Position numbers and translations under genes: made by a program. Below the pieces are notes generated by a model. That model saw only the letters and a list, made by a program, of their open reading frames with translations. It was not told where the DNA came from and ran no database searches. This document shows, piece after piece, positions 50,930 through 58,567 of a stretch of DNA of 59,588 nt. Positions within the stretch are counted from its first letter, which is position 1, and each line of letters opens with the position of its first letter. The stretch comes from DATKGW01 sp035510605 (GTDB lineage Bacteria > Patescibacteriota > Saccharimonadia > Saccharimonadales > CAIOMD01): NCBI GenBank assembly GCA_035510605.1, contig DATKGW010000006.1, positions 1 to 59,588 of the forward strand, written 5' to 3'.

Positions 50930-50964
50930 ATTGCAATGGCACCCAAATCAAATATAATCAAGGA

Positions 50965-51336
50965 ATGCTTAAAACCTGTCGTTATTGTCATAAGCAATAC
51001 CCAGAAACGGACTTTGGTGTAGCGGTGACACTTCCTGAAAAAATATATCGTCGTCAAAAATGCCGATATTGTTACAGGAAAACCAAAAGACTACTAATAG
51101 ATCGTCATCGCAAATGGATTGAAGAATATAAACAATATGAACGTTGCGAAAAATGTGGGATAGCTGACTTTCGAGTGCTAGATTTTCATCATGACAGTCT
51201 TGAGAAAAAAGATTTTAACATATCTGATTTTCGCTACAGGGCAGGCTTTAAGAAACTAAAAGAAGAGGTGAAAAAGTGTTCGGTGCTTTGCGCAAACTGC
51301 CATAGGATTGTACACTACGAAGAGAGCAAGAAGTAA
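50965..51336 (+). CDS. Small HNH endonuclease, tRNA-associated
   Basis: 123 aa from ATG 50965. Two CxxC pairs near the N-terminus (C5/C8 and C33/C36) and one before the active site (CEKCG); the HNH core is CGIADFRVLDFHH and CSVLCANCHRIVHYEE, all key residues intact. TTGCAA (50931-50936), 16 nt and TATAAT (50953-50958) form a promoter 6 nt before the ATG, so a leaderless mRNA is likely. An upstream GTG at 50902 inside the tRNA fragment is not the start. It ends 13 nt before intact tRNA-Pro(TGG). This looks like a homing-type nuclease. Confidence 0.88.
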   Translation: MLKTCRYCHKQYPETDFGVAVTLPEKIYRRQKCRYCYRKTKRLLIDRHRKWIEEYKQYERCEKCGIADFRVLDFHHDSLEKKDFNISDFRYRAGFKKLKEEVKKCSVLCANCHRIVHYEESKK

Positions 51337-51349
51337 TACTTAAAAATCT

Positions 51350-51426
51350 CGGGGATTGGCGCAGTTGGCTAGCGCGCGCGCTTTGGGAGCGCGAGGTCGG
51401 AGGTTCGAGTCCTCTATCCCCGACCA
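51350..51426 (+). tRNA. tRNA-Pro (TGG)
   Basis: A 77-nt cloverleaf with acceptor CGGGGAT/ATCCCCG, anticodon loop TTTGGGA, T-arm CGGAGG-type and encoded CCA. It follows the HNH gene by 13 nt and probably shares its transcript. Anticodon stem is GC-rich. Confidence 0.95.
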
Positions 51427-51437
51427 CGTCGCAATAA

Positions 51438-51476
51438 ACTAAAACGCTCTGCAATCCAAAAGCAGAGCTTTTTAGT
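51438..51476. terminator. Terminator after tRNA-Pro(TGG)
   Basis: ACTAAAA-C-GCTCTGC pairs with GCAGAGC-TTTTTAGT; 7-bp GC-rich centre flanked by A/T pairs with a T-run. Confidence 0.85.
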
Positions 51477-51505
51477 TGTTATGAGCTTACCGTTATTGTT
51501 TCTTT

Positions 51506-51543
51506 AAACTACTTAAACAGCTAAAGCTTGGTTTAAGTAGTTT
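51506..51543. repeat. 38-nt covarying hairpin, copy 1
   Basis: Outer stem AAACTACTTAAAC/GTTTAAGTAGTTT (13 bp), inner stem AGC/GCT, TAAA loop and TG bulge. The same plan occurs at 52846-52883 with compensating changes in both stems. It could act as a bidirectional terminator. Confidence 0.75.
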
Positions 51544-51605
51544 TGTTAAATTGCGGAGCTTGTCTCCGGTCTTTTTACGCTGTCAATTTGTGATATATTA
51601 CAGGC

Positions 51606-51818
51606 ATGAATACAATTTCAATCAACACGAGTTTGGCAGTCGCAATAGCCGCTGCCTTAATATTAGATCTAATATTAAGAGGCTTCGCTCTTTGGCGGGC
51701 CGCACATCGAAATGACAATGTGTGGTTTATTGTCTTATTGGTGGTCAACACCGTAGGCATATTGCCATTAATTTACTTGCTATTCTTTTCCAAACCACAA
51801 AAGAAATCAGCAAAATAA
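51606..51818 (+). CDS. DUF5652-like small membrane protein
   Basis: A 70-aa protein with two helices (about 10-28 and 40-61) joined by ALWRAAHRNDNVWFIVL, typical of DUF5652 in Patescibacteria and some archaea. C-terminal KKSAK tail. A TATATT box 6 nt before the ATG suggests a leaderless start. Unknown function. Confidence 0.75.
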   Translation: MNTISINTSLAVAIAAALILDLILRGFALWRAAHRNDNVWFIVLLVVNTVGILPLIYLLFFSKPQKKSAK

Positions 51819-51859
51819 TCTAGTTTATTAGTACAATAAAGTATATCTGCATCCAATAA

Positions 51860-51936
51860 CGGGGTGTGGCGCAGTTGGCTAGCGCGCAGCGTTCGGGACG
51901 CTGAGGCCGGAGGTTCGAGTCCTCTCACCCCGACCA
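51860..51936 (+). tRNA. tRNA-Pro (CGG)
   Basis: A 77-nt cloverleaf; acceptor CGGGGTG/CACCCCG, anticodon loop TTCGGGA, encoded CCA. Its first 25 nt equal the fragment at 50896. Confidence 0.95.
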
Positions 51937-51966
51937 TGTTTGCAGATTAGAGTATAATAATTACCT

Positions 51967-52656
51967 ATGAATGGAATGCTGTTCGCAGCATCAGGCACAG
52001 CCGCTCTACTACTTATAGGCGAATGGTTGTGGCGAAAAAAAATAACCAAAGGTGAAATAGCCCGTAAGTTTGTTCATATTACTGCGGCAACTTTCGCAGC
52101 TTTTTGGCCTTTGTTTATGAACCGTAATGACATCGTAATTCTAAGCCTTTTATTTGTTGCCGCACTTGTCGTTATCAAAAAATTACATATATTTAATTCG
52201 CTACACAGCGTACAGCGGGCAACTTACGGCGAGATATGGTATGCCATAAGTATAGGTGTAATCGCACTAGTGTTTAAGGATGATGTGATTTATGCCATTG
52301 CCATTTTGCATCTGGCTTTGGCAGATGGTTTTGCAGCAGTGATTGGGGCAGGATTAGCTAAAAGGGCCAGGAATTTTAGATTCAGAGGTTGCCGAAAAAG
52401 CATTGCCGGTACGCTTACTTTTTTAATAATTTCATTTGCGCTGAATTTAAGCTACTGGGCATTTGCTACTCACTATCCAATAAATAATAGTGGTATATAT
52501 TTATCACCTATTTTGTATAGTTTGTTATCTGCCGCCCTGCTGGCCGGTACGGAAATATCTGCGCCAAAGGGCAGTGATAATGTTATAGTGCCGCTACTGG
52601 CCGGTGGATTGCTGTGGATACCCACAGTTCTATTGGCTGCTAATGTAATTTTTTAG
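51967..52656 (+). CDS. Dolichol/phytol kinase-like membrane protein
   Basis: A 229-aa protein with six or seven helices. RKFVHITAATFAAFWPL near the N-terminus, YGEIWYAISIGVIAL, LHLALADGFAAVIG and KSIAGTLTFLIIS match the CTP-dependent dolichol/phytol kinase and phosphatidate cytidylyltransferase superfamily. It probably phosphorylates a polyprenol or similar lipid. TATAAT at 51953-51958 is 8 nt before the ATG. The substrate is inferred. Confidence 0.82.
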   Translation: MNGMLFAASGTAALLLIGEWLWRKKITKGEIARKFVHITAATFAAFWPLFMNRNDIVILSLLFVAALVVIKKLHIFNSLHSVQRATYGEIWYAISIGVIALVFKDDVIYAIAILHLALADGFAAVIGAGLAKRARNFRFRGCRKSIAGTLTFLIISFALNLSYWAFATHYPINNSGIYLSPILYSLLSAALLAGTEISAPKGSDNVIVPLLAGGLLWIPTVLLAANVIF

Positions 52657-52658
52657 AT

Positions 52659-52691
52659 AAAATAATCGACCAATCAATAGTCGATTATTTT
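52659..52691. terminator. Bidirectional terminator between the kinase-like gene and tRNA-His
   Basis: AAAATAATCGAC (52659-52670) pairs with GTCGATTATTTT (52680-52691): 12 bp, with A- and T-runs at the ends. Confidence 0.9.
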
Positions 52692-52694
52692 ATT

Positions 52695-52772
52695 TGGGGC
52701 GAGCGATGAGGCTTGAACTCACGACCTCCTATTCCACAGATAGGCGCTCTGACCAACTGAGCTACGCCCGCC
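52695..52772 (-). tRNA. tRNA-His (GTG)
   Basis: A 78-nt cloverleaf including G-1, which pairs with C73, the hallmark of tRNA-His. Anticodon loop CTGTGGA, encoded CCA. Minus strand. Confidence 0.95.
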
Positions 52773-52845
52773 TTGTTGACGTTCACTATCGGCTAACGCA
52801 AGTTCGGTAAACTCTCTTGCTTACGCCTTTCGCTACGTCTTCTCT

Positions 52846-52883
52846 AAATCAATTAAACAACTAAAGTTTGGTTTAATTGATTT
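52846..52883. repeat. 38-nt covarying hairpin, copy 2
   Basis: Outer stem AAATCAATTAAAC/GTTTAATTGATTT (13 bp), inner stem AAC/GTT, TAAA loop and TG bulge. Length, loop and bulge are identical to copy 1; the stem changes are mostly compensated. It lies between the HNH gene and tRNA-His, both on the minus strand. Confidence 0.75.
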
Positions 52884-52943
52884 TATACACTGTTTTAGCA
52901 AAAGCTATAACAGGGGTAATTATACTTGGTCATTATCGAAAAC

Positions 52944-53222
52944 TCAACCAAATGAAGTGGTACCCCGGGAAGGACTCGAACCTACACTACTATTATTTGT
53001 CACTAATCTATTGAAAGATCGTATTCGGTGACAATTAGAACAAACGACTTCACACTTAGCTATCTCACGATTTAAAGCATCCTTATTATACCTTCGTACA
53101 AATTCATTAATTAGACCCTCTTTATTATCCAGATGATCAAAGTCCATCACATAATGTGGGTATAGTTTTCCGCAATCGGTACACGGAGTTGACTCTTTTA
53201 TCTGCGACACATAGTGTCGCAA
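52944..53222 (-). CDS. Small HNH endonuclease reading into a tRNA 3' half
   Basis: Ninety-two codons from TTG 53222. HNH core: CTDCGKLYPHYVMDFDHL and CEVVCSNCHRIRSF, with Asp-His in place of His-His at the first site. The frame is also open 36 nt upstream to a TAG at 53259-53261 (RYLDRNRINRAK), which looks like family sequence but has no start codon. The last 12 or so residues (SSVGSSPSRGT) are simply the translated tRNA T-arm and acceptor. A GATACT at about 53255 may be its -10. The N-terminal zinc pairs seen in the 50965 protein are absent. Confidence 0.78.
   Translation of the reverse strand: MRHYVSQIKESTPCTDCGKLYPHYVMDFDHLDNKEGLINEFVRRYNKDALNREIAKCEVVCSNCHRIRSFNRLVTNNSSVGSSPSRGTTSFG
52958..52990 (-). 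pseudogene. tRNA 3' half fused to the HNH gene
   Basis: GTAGGTTCGAGTCCTTC forms a T-arm with one T-T mismatch, followed by CCGGGGT, A73 and encoded CCA. No matching 5' half (ACCCCGG or GCCCCGG) lies upstream on this strand. The tRNA identity cannot be read. Confidence 0.7.
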
Positions 53223-53364
53223 TTTAGCTCTATTGATTCTATTTCTGTCTAAGTATCGCTACTTATTTTCTCTGTAATGTTTTTGCTGAACTCTAATTGT
53301 TTATTATGGTCTTTATAAGGCATAATTGGATTATAACAACAAATAGTAGTTCAAACCAATAAAG

Positions 53365-53441
53365 TGGTGCCCCGAGCAGGATTCGAACCTGCGACCTTGA
53401 GCTTAGAAGTCTCCTGCTCTATCCAGCTGAGCTATCGGGGC
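53365..53441 (-). tRNA. tRNA-Arg (TCT)
   Basis: A 77-nt cloverleaf with acceptor GCCCCGA/TCGGGGC, loop CTTCTAA (TCT), encoded CCA. The anticodon stem has mismatches at 27-43 (G-A) and 31-39 (A-G); the latter is shared with tRNA-Met at 8693. Confidence 0.92.
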
Positions 53442-53452
53442 TTACTATGACG

Positions 53453-53527
53453 TGGTGCGGGTGGGGAGAGTCGAACTCCCGTTTTCAACTTGGAAGGCTG
53501 ACATAATAGCCGTTATACGACACCCGC
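53453..53527 (-). tRNA. tRNA-Gly (TCC)
   Basis: A 75-nt cloverleaf with acceptor GCGGGTG/CACCCGC, loop CTTCCAA (TCC), T-arm GGGAG/CTCCC, encoded CCA. It is 11 nt upstream of tRNA-Arg on the same strand. Confidence 0.94.
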
Positions 53528-53560
53528 TAACAGGGGCAATTATATCACAATAAGGTGTAA

Positions 53561-54172
53561 TTATTCTTGTTCAACACTGAATATTCTGGGTTTTAGCATG
53601 ATTACCCTAAACAACAACGCAAATGAATATATGCAAATTGTATATAGGATGACAGACATTACAAGCCACAACCACGATGAAGGACTTTTTAAGGTAGTGA
53701 CAGATACAAAAAAATGTCTAGTAAGACTGATGTTAATAGACTTAATAAAAACAATTGTCCAAAAAATTAAACCAAAAATGCCAACTATCCGGACAGCAAT
53801 CTTTGTTAAAAAGGCGTTAATTTCATGTATTCGGCTACTGGGATTTTGATAATAATGGATTAATTCGACTTCGTCATCGGCACTTTTTATAGTTGCAATC
53901 ATGACCGAGACTAAGACGAACACTACACAGCCGATTATTATCCAAACAAAAAAATCAATGACATGAGGATTTATTTTATCCAGATTATTTTTAATAAACC
54001 TGCTAAATAAATTATCGGTGCCTTCGATATTATTTACCCAGTTCAACGTATTACCGGATGCTAACAACCAAAATCTTTTTGCGTTTAGCGCAATCAAAAC
54101 AAACAAACCAAGCGCTGTAAATAATATGATTTCAATCCAGCTTGGTACCAATAATTTATAATATTGTTTCAT
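53561..54172 (-). CDS. Four-helix membrane protein, uncharacterised
   Basis: A 203-aa protein with helices at about 12-32, 70-92, 117-140 and 165-190. The loop between helix 2 and 3 is polar and acidic (IKSADDEVELIHYYQNPSSR). No motif places it in a known family. It lies between tRNA-Gly and the HTH-MurA gene, all on the minus strand, but nothing shows a common operon. Confidence 0.6.
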   Translation of the reverse strand: MKQYYKLLVPSWIEIILFTALGLFVLIALNAKRFWLLASGNTLNWVNNIEGTDNLFSRFIKNNLDKINPHVIDFFVWIIIGCVVFVLVSVMIATIKSADDEVELIHYYQNPSSRIHEINAFLTKIAVRIVGIFGLIFWTIVFIKSINISLTRHFFVSVTTLKSPSSWLWLVMSVILYTICIYSFALLFRVIMLKPRIFSVEQE

Positions 54173-54230
54173 GGAGTTTTAACTAGATACTAGCTGCAGT
54201 TTTTTATAAACACAAGTTTTTGAGAATATA

Positions 54231-55745
54231 TTATAAGTCGTGGAGCGTGTTTATGCGTGCACCAAGCTCTTGCAACCGTTCGACCAATGATTCATAACCT
54301 CTGTTAATTGAGTACACATTTCGCAAAACCGATTTTCCCGGTGCTGCCAACATGGCTGTCAGTATTATTGCGGCTGGGCGCAAGGCGGGCGGGCAAATAA
54401 CTTCTGCGGCTTTAAATTTAGTTGGCCCGGCGACAATCACGCGATGCGGATCCAGCAGACGAACCTGGGCGCCAAGTTTATTAAGCTCAGTAAAATAAAT
54501 TGCCCTATCTTCGTAAACCCAGTCATGGATTAAGGTTTCACCCTTAGCTATAGCGGCAATCGGTACGAAAAAAGGTAAATTATCCATGTTTATACCGGGG
54601 TATGGCATAGCGTGAATTTTATCATCCAAAGCAGTTAATATACCATGGTGGTGAGTTGTGATGTCGACTAGCCTGGTATGCCCGTTTTTAGCTGTATATT
54701 CTGGGCTAAAGGTGAATTTTAAGCCCATTTTTTGAAGTTTTAAAAGCTCAAGTTCCAAAAAATCTATCGGGCATCTGTTTAATTTGATGTTTGAGTTGGT
54801 TAAAACGGCTGCCGTGATAAATAACATTGCCTCTAAGGGGTCTTCGCTGGCAGCATAATGAACTCGTTTATGGATTTCGCTTACACCGTGAACGGTCAGG
54901 GTGCTGGTGCCGATTCCGTCAATCCTAACACCCATTTTTTGTAAAAATAGACAAACATCCTGGACCATATAATTGGATGAAGCAAAGCGGATAATGGTTT
55001 TGCCTTTGGCCATGGCTGCCGCAAACAAGGTGTTCTCGGTAGCGGTATCGCCGGTTTCGTACATGGTAATTTGGCCGGGTTCTTGTTTCTTGACGGTTAC
55101 GCGATATTCACCACTAATGGTTTTAATATTTGCACCAAATCGTTCAAGAGAATATTTGTGGGCAGCAATCGTCCGTTTACCGAGGCTGCAACCACCAGCA
55201 TAAGGTAATGAAAATTCTTTATAACGGTGTATCAGAGCTCCCATAAGCATAATAATACTGCGGGTTTTTTTGGCCGATTCAACGTTGATATTTTCTAATT
55301 GCAAACGGGCAGGTGGTTTGATTTCTAGGTCACCTTTTATCCAACGGACACGTACGCCGATACTTTGCAAGACCTCAATAATTCTAAAAACTTCTTCGAT
55401 TTGGGGGACTTGTTCAAGATAAGTCGTGCCACGATTAAGTAGAGAACCGGCCAGTAACGCCACAGACGCGTTTTTGGATGTTTTCATAATTATTTCACCA
55501 TGCAGTTCATGGCCGCCCTCGATTTCAAAACCAAGAGAACCGGGGTTAAGACTGACAATATTACGCCCTAAAGCCGTACTAACTCTGGATATGGTGTCGA
55601 GGCTTAAGTTTTGTTTGCCTTGCTCGATCCGGTTAACTGCCGATTGGCTGGTTTTTAGGCGTTTGGCAAACTCCGATTGGGTAAGTCCGCGTTCTTGTCT
55701 TATTTGATAGATTAACTGGCCTATTTTTTGGTTATTTGTACTCAT
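54231..55745 (-). CDS. murA: XRE helix-turn-helix fused to UDP-GlcNAc 1-carboxyvinyltransferase (MurA)
   Basis: About 504 aa from ATG 55745, 10 nt after a TATAAT that overlaps the alternative TTG start. Residues 5-60 form an XRE-type HTH: IRQERGLTQSEFAKRLKTSQ and AVNRIEQGKQNLSLDTISRV. Residues from about 72 form a MurA: SKNA retains the Lys-Asn pair, GGCSLGKRTIAAHK holds the catalytic Cys and Arg, and YPGINMDNLPFFVPIAA matches the Asp active-site loop. It would make the first committed peptidoglycan precursor. The HTH suggests DNA binding, perhaps self-regulation. Confidence 0.9.
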   Translation of the reverse strand: MSTNNQKIGQLIYQIRQERGLTQSEFAKRLKTSQSAVNRIEQGKQNLSLDTISRVSTALGRNIVSLNPGSLGFEIEGGHELHGEIIMKTSKNASVALLAGSLLNRGTTYLEQVPQIEEVFRIIEVLQSIGVRVRWIKGDLEIKPPARLQLENINVESAKKTRSIIMLMGALIHRYKEFSLPYAGGCSLGKRTIAAHKYSLERFGANIKTISGEYRVTVKKQEPGQITMYETGDTATENTLFAAAMAKGKTIIRFASSNYMVQDVCLFLQKMGVRIDGIGTSTLTVHGVSEIHKRVHYAASEDPLEAMLFITAAVLTNSNIKLNRCPIDFLELELLKLQKMGLKFTFSPEYTAKNGHTRLVDITTHHHGILTALDDKIHAMPYPGINMDNLPFFVPIAAIAKGETLIHDWVYEDRAIYFTELNKLGAQVRLLDPHRVIVAGPTKFKAAEVICPPALRPAAIILTAMLAAPGKSVLRNVYSINRGYESLVERLQELGARINTLHDL

Positions 55746-55815
55746 ACGTTCGGTAATTATATCAAGCAAGGTAATAATAAAGCAATTCGTTGGGGCGTGA
55801 TATACTATTTCAGTT

Positions 55816-57096
55816 ATGTTGCACGATCCCGAATTACAAAAGTTGGTAGAAGCCGAAGAAACTCGACAACGTGATGGTTTTGAGCTGATTCCATCCGAAA
55901 ACTATGTTAGCCGTGATATTTTAAATGCTCTTGGTAGCGTATTTACAAATAAATATTCCGAAGGTTATCCGGGCAAGCGTTATTACGGCGGTCAAATTAA
56001 CACTGACAAAGTTGAAACAATCGCCATTGAAACCGCCAAGCAATTATTTAGAGCCGATCATGCCAATGTCCAGCCTCATTCCGGTGCCCAGGCCAACGAG
56101 TGTGTTTACCATGCCTGGCTGGAGCCAGGCGATACGGTGCTGGCCATGGATTTAAGTCACGGCGGCCATTTAACTCACGGCCATCCGCATACAGCCTTGG
56201 CCAGATTTTATAACTATGTGCATTATAAAATTAAAGATATTGAAACGGGCGAGATTGATTTTGATAACCTGCGCGAGCTGGCTAAAAAACATCAGCCGAA
56301 GATTATTTTAGCCGGCTATTCGTCATTCCCGCGGGCGCTGGATTATGCCAAGTTTGCCGAAATCGGTAACGAAGTCGGAGCAGTTTTGATGGCGGATATT
56401 GCTCATATTGCCGGTTTAATCGCCGGTGGAGCTATGGCTAACCCCTTTGACTCGGGTTTTCATGTCGTCAGTACCACTACACATAAAACTTTAAGAGGCC
56501 CACGTTCGGGCTTAATCCTGACCAAAGGCAAACCCAGTAATCCGTTGGTGGCGGTTGAAAAAACCGTAGAACACTTACCAACTTTGATAGACCGCACGGT
56601 TTTCCCGGGCGTACAGGGAGGCCCGCACATGAATACGATTCTGGCAAAAGCCGTTTGTTTTCGTGAGGCTCAAAAACCGGAGTTTAAAACCTATGTTAAA
56701 AATGTAATTGCTAACTCAAAAAAATTAGCCGACGAGCTAATGAAGCAGGGTGTCAAACTGGTTACTAACGGAACTGATAACCATATGATGTTGCTGGATG
56801 TCCATAAAAGTTATGGCATTAATGGCCAAATTGCCGAAACCGCGCTTGATAAAGCCGGCCTGACGGCTAATAAAAATGTTATCCCGGATGACCCGCTGCC
56901 AATGTATACGCCGAGTGGTGTTCGATTAGGTACACCGGCTATCACTACCCGCGGATTAACGTTAAAGCATATGCCGCAATTGGCCGTTTGGATTGTGCAG
57001 GCCATCCTAAGTCGTGACGATGATAAAAAACTGGCTCAAATCAAAAAAGAAGTAACAAATTTAGCCAGGCAATTTCCTCTACCGTCCAGCCATTAA
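55816..57096 (+). CDS. glyA: Serine hydroxymethyltransferase
   Basis: A 426-aa PLP enzyme. The PLP lysine is in STTTHKTLRGPRSG, and the substrate/cofactor segments LIPSENYVS and NVQPHSGAQAN are typical. It converts serine to glycine and loads one-carbon units on tetrahydrofolate. TATACT at 55801-55806 is 9 nt before the ATG. Last 4 bases overlap the convergent rsh gene. Confidence 0.97.
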   Translation: MLHDPELQKLVEAEETRQRDGFELIPSENYVSRDILNALGSVFTNKYSEGYPGKRYYGGQINTDKVETIAIETAKQLFRADHANVQPHSGAQANECVYHAWLEPGDTVLAMDLSHGGHLTHGHPHTALARFYNYVHYKIKDIETGEIDFDNLRELAKKHQPKIILAGYSSFPRALDYAKFAEIGNEVGAVLMADIAHIAGLIAGGAMANPFDSGFHVVSTTTHKTLRGPRSGLILTKGKPSNPLVAVEKTVEHLPTLIDRTVFPGVQGGPHMNTILAKAVCFREAQKPEFKTYVKNVIANSKKLADELMKQGVKLVTNGTDNHMMLLDVHKSYGINGQIAETALDKAGLTANKNVIPDDPLPMYTPSGVRLGTPAITTRGLTLKHMPQLAVWIVQAILSRDDDKKLAQIKKEVTNLARQFPLPSSH

Positions 57097-58562
57097 TTAT
57101 TAGCCAGATTGCGAGCTTTTTTGTTATATCGCCTAATACGACTTAAGGCATCACTGGTAACGCATTGCTCTATCCATTTATCGGTGGGGTGAGCTTTGGA
57201 ATTGGTGACTATTTCAACGATATCTTCATTGTTTAACGGAGTTTTTAGGGCCATATATTTGCCATTAATCCGGCCGCCACTGGCGTGCTCGCCAACCTGA
57301 GTATGAACGGCATAGGCAAAATCTAAAATGGTGGCCCCAACCGGTAGATCAATAACGTCACCTTTGGGGGTAAATACAAAGATTCTATCCTGCACAAAAT
57401 CCGTGCTGAGCCGTTTTAAATAATCACTCGGGCTTAAATCGGCTTTTTGAAGCTCTCTGAGCTGCGCAACCCAAGCAAAACTTTCCTGATAATTTCCAGA
57501 ATGGAACTGATCCATTTTATAACTGTGGTGGCTGGCGATACCGTATTCATCGAATTCATGCATGGCAACAGTTCTAATTTGAATCTCTACATTTAGACCA
57601 TCACCGCTAAACACCACGGTGTGCAAACTTTGGTAACCATTTGGTTTTGGTACGGCGATAAAATCTTTGATTCGATTTGGTACCGGCCGCCAATGCTCAT
57701 GAACAGCTCCCAGGGCTTTATAGCAATCACTTACCGTATTAACCAAAGCTCTGAGGGCTACCAAATCGTAGATTCTATCAACCTCCCAGTTATATCTTTC
57801 CAATTTTTTGTACAGGCTGTAGACTCCTTTAATGCGTTTATCGATTATGGGTAAATAACCCAAAGAAGTGTGCAAGTCAACCGATAAATTTCTATACATT
57901 TTTGTGATTGTACTGGCACTTTTTTTGATTTGAGTGTCCATTAGAGTTTTGGTTTTTTTGTATTCTTCGGGGTAGGCATAGGGGAAGGCCAGATCATTAA
58001 TTGTGCTGACTAATTTACCCATTCCCAACCTGGACGCTAACGGGGCAAAAATCATGATACTTTCCAGGGCAATGTGTTTTTGCCTTTCAGTGTCGAGATA
58101 TTGCAAAGTCTCCAGATTGTGCCATCTGTCGGCCAATTTTAATATAACCACTCTTAGATCCTGGGCTACCGATATAAGAAATTTGCGGAGTGATTCCACA
58201 AATCTTTCATTACCTAAGTATTGGACTTTGTCTAACTTGCTGACACCCTCTACCAAGTTGGCAATTTCATCGCCAAAATTCTTTCTAATTTCATCAATAG
58301 TTACTTTAGTATCTTCTATGGTGTCGTGGAGTAGGGCTGCACAGATTAGCGTAGGATCCATACCGAGTTCTAAGACATGTCGTGCCACCGGCACGCAGTG
58401 GTCTGTAAAATAGTCGTTACCACTAGCCCGGACTTGCATTTTATGGGCTTTGGCTCCAAAATCATAAGCTTTATTAATCAAAGCCAGCTCAGATGTACTA
58501 ATGTCGGCCGACTCGGCTTTTATATGAGCTATAAAGCTGGCTTTATCTGATACGCTACTCAT
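57093..58562 (-). CDS. RelA/SpoT-type (p)ppGpp synthetase/hydrolase
   Basis: 489 aa from ATG 58562, chosen because the upstream 29 codons lie inside murB. HD domain with LLHDTIEDTKVT; synthetase with RIKGVYSLYKKLER, YDLVALRALV and PKPNGYQSLHTVV; TGS domain (VFTPKGDVIDLPVGATILDFA). The C-terminal ACT domain of full RSH proteins is missing. It makes and probably degrades the alarmone (p)ppGpp. It follows murB by 5 nt. Confidence 0.93.
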   Translation of the reverse strand: MSSVSDKASFIAHIKAESADISTSELALINKAYDFGAKAHKMQVRASGNDYFTDHCVPVARHVLELGMDPTLICAALLHDTIEDTKVTIDEIRKNFGDEIANLVEGVSKLDKVQYLGNERFVESLRKFLISVAQDLRVVILKLADRWHNLETLQYLDTERQKHIALESIMIFAPLASRLGMGKLVSTINDLAFPYAYPEEYKKTKTLMDTQIKKSASTITKMYRNLSVDLHTSLGYLPIIDKRIKGVYSLYKKLERYNWEVDRIYDLVALRALVNTVSDCYKALGAVHEHWRPVPNRIKDFIAVPKPNGYQSLHTVVFSGDGLNVEIQIRTVAMHEFDEYGIASHHSYKMDQFHSGNYQESFAWVAQLRELQKADLSPSDYLKRLSTDFVQDRIFVFTPKGDVIDLPVGATILDFAYAVHTQVGEHASGGRINGKYMALKTPLNNEDIVEIVTNSKAHPTDKWIEQCVTSDALSRIRRYNKKARNLANN

Positions 58563-58567
58563 TTTAG

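Noticed and set aside
50902..50964. GTG-started N-terminal extension of the HNH gene
   Set aside because: It lies inside the tRNA fragment and the promoter; ATG 50965 fits the -10 box spacing.
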